Shown: piece after piece, positions 58,772 to 64,000 of the stretch
How the letters are laid out: every line of letters begins with the position of its first letter
Numbering within the stretch: position 1 is the stretch's first letter
Source: Actinospineispora eucalypti
GTDB taxonomy: Bacteria; Actinomycetota; Actinomycetes; Mycobacteriales; Pseudonocardiaceae
NCBI GenBank assembly: GCA_014208095.1
Contig: JACHMT010000004.1
Location: 434,001 to 498,000, forward strand
Direction: 5' to 3'
Length of the DNA stretch: 64,000 nucleotides
Notes under the pieces: generated by a model
What the model saw: only the letters and a program-made list of their open reading frames with translations
The model's database searches: none
Told to the model about the DNA's origin: nothing
Translations under genes and position numbers: made by a program

Positions 58772-59599
58772 ATGTCGTTCAACGCAGAGGTTGGCGGCCG
58801 GGAGCAGTCCCGGCAATCCGCCGGGGGCAACGGAAACGGCGATGCCACGCACAGCATGGAGGTGCGGAACGTCTACAAGTCGTTCGGCAACTTCCACGTG
58901 CTGGCCGGTCTGGATCTGCAGTTCCAGGATGATGCGATCACCACGATTCTGGGGCCTTCGGGTACCGGTAAGTCGGTGTTGATCAAGCACTTGGTGGGGT
59001 TGCTGGAGCCGGACGACGGTGAGGTGCTGATTTTCGGGGAGGATCTGTGGAAGATCTCCGAGAAGGAGCGCTACGAGCTGCGGACCCGGATGGGTGTGTT
59101 GTTCCAGGACGGCGCGTTGTTCGGGTCGATGAACATTTATGACAACACGGCGTTCCCGTTGCGCAAGCACACGGACAAGTCCGAGGACGAGATCCGGGAG
59201 ATCGTGATGAAGCGGCTCACCGAGGTGGGCCTGGAGCGGTCGTGGTCGAAGCTGCCGAACGAGGTGTCCGGTGGTATGCGCAAGCGGGCGGGTTTCGCGC
59301 GGGCGTTGGTGATGGATCCGTCGATCGTGTTCTTCGATGAGCCGGACTCGGGTCTGGACCCGGTGCGGACCAGCTTGTTGAACGACTTGATTTTGGATAT
59401 GCACGCGGAGCATCGGGGCACCTACATGTTGGTGACCCACGATATTCGGACCGCGCGCAAGGTCAGTGACTATGTGGGGCTGATCTGGAAGGGCAAGGTC
59501 GTCCACTACGGGGAGGCCGAGGAGGCGTTCGCTTCCAAGGACCCGTTTGTTCGCCAGTTCCTCTCCGGCGAATCCGCCGGCCCGCTGGGAATGGATTAA
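58772..59599 (+). CDS. mceG: Mce transporter ATPase (MceG/Mkl-like)
   Basis: A 275-residue ATPase: Walker A LGPSGTGKSVLIKH, signature VSGGMRKRAGFARAL (the Mkl/MlaF form SGGMxKR), Walker B VFFDEPDSGLDPV and switch His VTHDIRT. It powers lipid import through the YrbE pair. It is encoded inside the operon between yrbE and the first mce gene; in mycobacteria the ATPase gene is elsewhere. Between about 58920 and 59510 third codon positions shift to G and T, unlike neighbours that prefer C. Confidence 0.92.
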   Translation: MSFNAEVGGREQSRQSAGGNGNGDATHSMEVRNVYKSFGNFHVLAGLDLQFQDDAITTILGPSGTGKSVLIKHLVGLLEPDDGEVLIFGEDLWKISEKERYELRTRMGVLFQDGALFGSMNIYDNTAFPLRKHTDKSEDEIREIVMKRLTEVGLERSWSKLPNEVSGGMRKRAGFARALVMDPSIVFFDEPDSGLDPVRTSLLNDLILDMHAEHRGTYMLVTHDIRTARKVSDYVGLIWKGKVVHYGEAEEAFASKDPFVRQFLSGESAGPLGMD

Positions 59600-59605
59600 G
59601 CACGC

Positions 59606-60832
59606 ATGCCTCGCAAGTTTCTGATCCTCGGGGGAGTACTGGCGGTGGTCATCGCGGCCGCCGTCTGGGTGTTCACCGGCGGCTACACGGTCAAGGTGGC
59701 CCTACCGGCGGCCACCAACATCATCGCGGGTGGAACCGTGCAGGTGAACGGCTTCGCGGCCGGCACGGTGAAGAGCATCAAGGCGGTGGACAACCAGGCG
59801 ATCCTGGAGATCGAGCTGGACCGCGCCTACGCGCCGCTGCACGAGGGCGCGGTCGTCAAGGTGCCCTGGAAGGCCGTGCTCGGTGAGCGCCTGGTCGACG
59901 TGACCGACGGTCCGTCGTCGAACGCGGAGATCCCGAGCTCCGGCCTCCTCAAGGGGCAGATGCCGAAGCCGACCGAGGTCGACCAGGTGCTCAACGCCCT
60001 CGACCCGAAGACGCTGGACCACCTGAAGTCGCTGATCAACGAGCTGGACGCGACCAGCAAGGGCCACGAGGGCGACATCAATGCCACCCTCCAGGCGCTG
60101 GGCCCCACGCTCAAGGGACTCGGTGGCGTGCTGGACGCCGTCGGCACCGACGGCCCGGCGATCAAGGCACTGGTCGTCCGGCTGAACAACCTGACCGGCA
60201 CCCTGGCCACGCACCAGACCGACGTGCGGGCGATCGTCGCCCAGCTCTCCCGGCTGACCACCCAGGCCGCCACCCGCCAGCAGCAGCTGCGGGACGGCCT
60301 GCGGAAGCTCCCCGGCACGCTGCGCACCGCGCGCACCACGCTGGACAAGCTTCCCCCGGTGGCCGACGAGGTGGTGCCGCTGCTGCACGACCTGGAGCCG
60401 GCCACGGACAAGCTGGAATCGGTGTCGAAGAACCTGAACCCGCTGCTGAAGGACCTGCGCCCGGCCGTCCGGGACCTCGGCCCGACGCTCGAGGACCTGG
60501 ATGACCTCTTCGACGACGCGCCGGACTTCCTGGAGGCCGTGTACAACACGTTCCCCCAGCTGAACCGGACCCTGCGGGTGCTGAGCGACCCGCTGGACTT
60601 CCTCCGCCCGTACACCCCGGAGGCGGCCGGCTGGCTGTCCAACTGGAACTCCAACTGGGCACCGTACGACGGCAACGGCAAGTACGCCCGGATCTGGTAC
60701 CAGGCCGGCCTGTCCATGCTGAACGCCAACCCGGGCGTCATGCCGCCGGGCATCCGGTCGAACCCGTACCCGCTGCCCGGTGAGAACGGCGGCACCCCCT
60801 GGAAAGACGCGTTTGGGAGCGGTGTGAAGTGA
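59606..60832 (+). CDS. MCE family protein 1
   Basis: A 408-residue secreted protein anchored by an N-terminal membrane segment (FLILGGVLAVVIAAAVWVF). The MCE/MlaD domain covers residues 28-110 (YTVKVALPAATNIIAGGTVQ, AVLGERLVDVTDG), followed by a long helical part that builds the transport tunnel (repeats such as LRTARTTLDKLPPVADEVV). ATG 59606 is 6 bases after the ATPase stop. First of the serial mce genes. Confidence 0.9.
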   Translation: MPRKFLILGGVLAVVIAAAVWVFTGGYTVKVALPAATNIIAGGTVQVNGFAAGTVKSIKAVDNQAILEIELDRAYAPLHEGAVVKVPWKAVLGERLVDVTDGPSSNAEIPSSGLLKGQMPKPTEVDQVLNALDPKTLDHLKSLINELDATSKGHEGDINATLQALGPTLKGLGGVLDAVGTDGPAIKALVVRLNNLTGTLATHQTDVRAIVAQLSRLTTQAATRQQQLRDGLRKLPGTLRTARTTLDKLPPVADEVVPLLHDLEPATDKLESVSKNLNPLLKDLRPAVRDLGPTLEDLDDLFDDAPDFLEAVYNTFPQLNRTLRVLSDPLDFLRPYTPEAAGWLSNWNSNWAPYDGNGKYARIWYQAGLSMLNANPGVMPPGIRSNPYPLPGENGGTPWKDAFGSGVK

Positions 60833-62202
60833 GAAGACAACCCCTCGCCGGGCCGGCCCAGCGCTTCTCCAAGGCCCGGGTGCTGGCGACTGTGGGAGTC
60901 GCCGTGGTGGCGTGCACCGCCGCCGGCGGCAGCCTCGCCGTGGAGGCGACCCAGCAGCGCACCATCGTGATCGCCGAGTTCCGGGACGCCTCCCCGATGC
61001 TGACCGGCAACGACGTGAAGCTGCACGGCGTGAAGGTCGGCGAGGTCGCCGCGATGTCCGAGGAGAACGGCATCGCCAAGGTGGCCCTGGACCTCGGGCC
61101 CGAGGCGCTGCCGATCCACAGCGACGCGCGCGCCACGGTCCGTCCGGTCAGCCTCCTCGGTGAGCGGTACATGGAGCTGGACACCGGCACCCCGAGCGCG
61201 CCGCTGCTGCGGACCGGCGGGATCATCCCGGTCAGCCAGACCGGGCAGAACACCGACCTCGACGAGGTGCTGAACGTCTTCGACGACAAGACCGGCCAGT
61301 CATTGGCCGCGTTCGTCGCGGTGCTCGGCGAGGGCATGCGGGGCAACGGCGCCGACGTCGACGCCGCGATGAAGGCACTGGCCCCGGCGATGACCCAGAC
61401 CGACCAGTTCGTGAAGGTCCTGCAGCAGCAGAACGCCACGCTGAACTCGCTGGTGGAGAACCTGGACCCGGTGGCCAAGTCGCTGGCCCAGGACGACGGC
61501 AAGACGCTGGACAGCCTGGTGGCGTCGACCACTTCGCTGCTGCAGACCACGTCGACCAACGTGCAGGCGTTGGACGCCACGCTGGCCGAGCTGCCCGGTT
61601 CGCTGGCGGCGGCCCGGGGCACGCTGGGCCACCTGGCGGACACCGCCGACGACACCACCCCGCTGCTCAAGGACATCCGGCCGGTCACCGACGACCTGAA
61701 GGAGATCAGCGACGAGCTGATCTACTTCTCCGAGTCGGCCAACCCGGCGTTCGACAAGCTGGCCCCGGTGCTGGACAAGGGCACCGACTTCCTGCGCTCG
61801 GCCAAGCCGGTCGCGGAGCAGCTGCGCCAGGCCGGGCCGGACCTCGTGAAGCTGTCCAAGGCGCTGAACCCGATCGTCAACGAGCTGGCCCACAACGTGG
61901 ACAACGTCATGAACTTCATCCGGTTCTGGGCGCTGACCACCAACGGCAAGGACGGCCTCTCGCACTACTTCCGGGCCCACCTGATCTTCGAGCCGAGCAC
62001 GGTGACCGGTTACGTCCCCGGCGGCCTGGGTGACCTGGGCGTCGGCGGCAAGGACCGGGCGCCCGACTCCGGCCAGCCGAAGCGCCCGGAGCTGCCGACC
62101 GGCCTGCTCCAGAAGCAACCCTCCAAGGACGGCGGCGTGACCGGACTGAACGAGAAGCAGGAGAGCGGCGCGCTCGGATTCCTGTTGGGCGGTGACAAGT
62201 AA
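60829..62202 (+). CDS. MCE family protein 2
   Basis: A 457-residue Mce protein from GTG 60829 (4-bp GTGA overlap). N-terminal hydrophobic segment VGVAVVACTAAGGSLAV, MCE domain with DASPMLTGNDVKLHGVKVGE and SLLGERYMELDTG, then a long helical domain. The last 60 residues are a Gly/Pro/Lys-rich tail. Member of the same six-gene type series that forms a hetero-oligomeric tunnel. Confidence 0.9.
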   Translation: MRRQPLAGPAQRFSKARVLATVGVAVVACTAAGGSLAVEATQQRTIVIAEFRDASPMLTGNDVKLHGVKVGEVAAMSEENGIAKVALDLGPEALPIHSDARATVRPVSLLGERYMELDTGTPSAPLLRTGGIIPVSQTGQNTDLDEVLNVFDDKTGQSLAAFVAVLGEGMRGNGADVDAAMKALAPAMTQTDQFVKVLQQQNATLNSLVENLDPVAKSLAQDDGKTLDSLVASTTSLLQTTSTNVQALDATLAELPGSLAAARGTLGHLADTADDTTPLLKDIRPVTDDLKEISDELIYFSESANPAFDKLAPVLDKGTDFLRSAKPVAEQLRQAGPDLVKLSKALNPIVNELAHNVDNVMNFIRFWALTTNGKDGLSHYFRAHLIFEPSTVTGYVPGGLGDLGVGGKDRAPDSGQPKRPELPTGLLQKQPSKDGGVTGLNEKQESGALGFLLGGDK

Positions 62203-63539
62203 TGGTGCGCAGAGCCGCGGCACGCCGGCGCAGGGCCATCTTCTTCGGCTTCTTCGTCTTCGTCTTCTTCATCGCGCTGACCGGGCTGTCCCTGGTGTCC
62301 ACCCAGGGTCTCCCGTTCGCCCCGCGCACCACGGTGCAGGCGGCGTTCCAGGACATCGGTTCGCTGCGCACCGGTGACGACGTGCGGATCGCCAACGTGC
62401 GGGTGGGCTACGTGGAGAGCGTCCACCTGCGGGACACCACGGACCCCAACGCCGGCCAGGCCAAGGAGCCGGTGGCGATCCTGAGGCTGGACAACGAGCG
62501 GCCGGTCTACCAGAACGCCAAGGCGCTCACCGCCTCGGTCGGCGCCCGTTCCGCACTGGGCCAGAAGTTCGTCGAGCTGAACCCGGGCGACCCGTCGGCC
62601 GGCCTGCTCGCGCCGGACGCGGTGATCCCGGCGGCCAAGACGGTCGGCGCGCAGGAGCTCTCCGACGTGCTGGCGGTTCTGGACGTGCCGACCCGGCAGG
62701 CCATCGGCTCGGTGGTCCGCAACGTGGGTGGTGGCCTCGCCGGCCACGGGCACGACTTCAACCTGGCCTCCGACGCCTTCCCGGACGCGCTGCCCGACCT
62801 GGGCACGGTGTCGCTGGCGTTCGCCAACAACGGCGGGCGGGACACCGCCTCGCTGCTGCGCAGCACCAACGACCTCTCGGTCTCCTTCGCCGGCCGGCAG
62901 GAGCAGATCGGCCAGCTGCTGGGCAAGATGGACAAGACGTTCGCCGGCTTCAACGCCGACCGGGGCCAAGCCCTGGAGGCGCTGCTGAAGACCGCCCCGG
63001 ACTCGCTGCGCACCACCAAGGCCGCCCTGCTCAAGCTGGACCCGGCGCTGATCGACACCTCGTCGGCGGTGAAGGAGCTGCGGCCCGGCGGCAAGGCGCT
63101 GGGCGAGGCCACGCCGGACTTCCGCGGCTTCCTGCAGGAGAGCCCGGAACCGCTGGACAAGGTGCCCGGTGTGGCGGACGATGCCCGGCCGGCGCTCGGC
63201 GACCTGCGGGAGACGTTCGACGACCTGCAGCCGCTGGCCCCGATGTTGACCAAGGGATTCGCCCGGGGCGCGCCGACCGCGGACAAGATCAGCCCGTACA
63301 TGCCCGAGGTCGCGGGGTTCTTCACGAACATCTCGCAGACCCTGACCAACGGCAACAACAACTACCGCTGGCTGACCTTCATCCTGACCCCGCAGACGCC
63401 GCAGAACCAGGCGACCGACCTGATCGGTGTGGTCGGCGACCCGACGTCGAACAAGGACCCGTACCCCGCGCCGGGTGAGGCGGGCAAGCAGCGCACGGGC
63501 GTGCCTGGTCTGAACACGAACGGAGTGCCCGGTCGATGA
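62202..63539 (+). CDS. MCE family protein 3
   Basis: A 445-residue Mce protein: RRRRAIFFGFFVFVFFIAL membrane anchor, MCE domain (QDIGSLRTGDDVRIANVRVG, RSALGQKFVELNPG), then the helical domain with SAVKELRPGGKALGEATPDF and a Pro-rich end. ATG 62202 overlaps the stop of the previous gene by one base. Confidence 0.9.
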   Translation: MVRRAAARRRRAIFFGFFVFVFFIALTGLSLVSTQGLPFAPRTTVQAAFQDIGSLRTGDDVRIANVRVGYVESVHLRDTTDPNAGQAKEPVAILRLDNERPVYQNAKALTASVGARSALGQKFVELNPGDPSAGLLAPDAVIPAAKTVGAQELSDVLAVLDVPTRQAIGSVVRNVGGGLAGHGHDFNLASDAFPDALPDLGTVSLAFANNGGRDTASLLRSTNDLSVSFAGRQEQIGQLLGKMDKTFAGFNADRGQALEALLKTAPDSLRTTKAALLKLDPALIDTSSAVKELRPGGKALGEATPDFRGFLQESPEPLDKVPGVADDARPALGDLRETFDDLQPLAPMLTKGFARGAPTADKISPYMPEVAGFFTNISQTLTNGNNNYRWLTFILTPQTPQNQATDLIGVVGDPTSNKDPYPAPGEAGKQRTGVPGLNTNGVPGR

Positions 63540-64000
63540 AGAAGTTCTTCATGAAGCTGTTCGGTGGCCCGGTTGTCCACGGTCACCAGACGGTTTCCGC
63601 ATGGAAGCTGGGTGTCGGCTTCCTGGTCGGGGTGCTGATCCTCGGCTGGGCGGTGTTCAGCAAGGCGCAGATCACCACCTGGCTCACCCCCGGTGAGTCG
63701 ATCCAGGTGAACTTCGCCTCGGACTACCGGCTGCGGCCGTACTTCAGCAAGGCGAAGATCGCGTTCGTGCCGGTCGGCATGGTCACCGGCGTGGACAAGG
63801 CCGACGACGGCTCCTCCATCGTCACGGTGAAGCTGTTCGGGGACGCCCGGGACCGGCTGGGCAGCGAGCCCGCCGCGGTCATCCGGCCGACCACAATGCT
63901 GGGCGGCAACTACATGCTCGACCTGGAGCCCGGCGGCGACAAGGGCCGGTTCGAGGGGGACATGATCCCCAAGGAGCGGGCGAAGCTGCCGGTCGAGCTG
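63536..64000 (+). CDS. MCE family protein 4, N-terminal part
   Basis: The gene runs off the window; 155 residues are visible. Membrane anchor WKLGVGFLVGVLILGWAVF, then the MCE domain (ESIQVNFASDYRLRPYFSK, GMVTGVDKADDG, MLGGNYMLDLEPGGDKG). ATG 63536 overlaps the previous stop (ATGA). Two further mce genes would be expected downstream. Confidence 0.9.
   Translation, partial: MKKFFMKLFGGPVVHGHQTVSAWKLGVGFLVGVLILGWAVFSKAQITTWLTPGESIQVNFASDYRLRPYFSKAKIAFVPVGMVTGVDKADDGSSIVTVKLFGDARDRLGSEPAAVIRPTTMLGGNYMLDLEPGGDKGRFEGDMIPKERAKLPVEL

Overview
The window comes from a high-GC (roughly 70% or more by eye) actinobacterium, most likely a filamentous soil member of the Pseudonocardiales. The supporting signs are C/G-ending codons, many GTG and TTG starts, 4-bp ATGA/GTGA gene overlaps, an mce (lipid import) operon, Ku, a chaplin-like secreted peptide, a full actinobacterial iol operon and PaaX/TetR-controlled acyl-CoA genes. 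Genus is not decidable from this sequence alone. No rRNA, tRNA, insertion sequence, prophage or CRISPR array was recognised.

Layout. 1-4850: a sugar/cyclitol uptake and catabolism operon (RbsA-like ATPase, permease, lipoprotein binding protein, Gfo/Idh/MocA dehydrogenase, TIM-barrel isomerase). 4850-6030: decayed DNA with an LLM-class oxidoreductase remnant and a frameshifted TetR gene. 6048-12600: acyl-CoA and phenylacetate-type genes (operator, paaD-paaE without paaABC, acyl-CoA ligase, PaaX-type regulator, acyl-CoA dehydrogenase, TetR). 12600-19200: small secreted acidic proteins, a P450, a 14-TM exporter, a methyltransferase, and a membrane protein with a probable early stop codon.

19205-39427 is the metabolic core: two long minus-strand operons for inositol and probably inositol derivatives. 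The operon 38583-28177 reads iolC, a Cgl0159-type aldolase, iolB, iolD, mmsA, ABC binding protein, permease, ATPase, inositol dehydrogenase. It faces a GntR regulator across an operator region that matches, as I recall it, the corynebacterial IolR motif. Together these genes import inositol and take it through dehydrogenation, ring opening, isomerisation, phosphorylation, aldol cleavage and oxidation of malonate semialdehyde to acetyl-CoA. The operon 26883-19205 faces a LacI regulator and holds three Gfo/Idh dehydrogenases, an IolE/MocC-type enzyme, a MocD-like di-iron oxygenase, a Rieske ferredoxin, a phytanoyl-CoA-dioxygenase-like protein and an SDR. This suggests oxidative demethylation of an O-methyl-inositol or rhizopine-like compound feeding the iol pathway.

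39429-56457 is mixed: DUF4188 protein, a nitrilase-fold protein lacking the catalytic cysteine, nitronate monooxygenase, Ku, a repeat-rich coiled-coil protein, secreted beta-helix and GH43 proteins, FmdB-type zinc ribbon, chaplin-like peptide, cyclase plus acyl-CoA synthetase, orphan DNA methyltransferase, ParA with a small partner, DNA polymerase IV and an alpha/beta hydrolase. 57007-64000 is the start of an mce import operon: two YrbE permeases, the MceG ATPase and four Mce proteins, the last cut by the window end.

Two DNA-level signals run across gene boundaries. First, hexamers close to GTATAC recur at exactly 11-bp steps in more than 20 short arrays, mostly inside coding sequence between 19.8 and 51.3 kb; 11 is not a multiple of 3, so codon use does not explain it. 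Second, a 22-bp tandem repeat family built around GAGTCG occurs at six loci, four intergenic and two inside genes, one of them as an in-frame 66-bp stretch in iolD. I do not recognise either as a described element.
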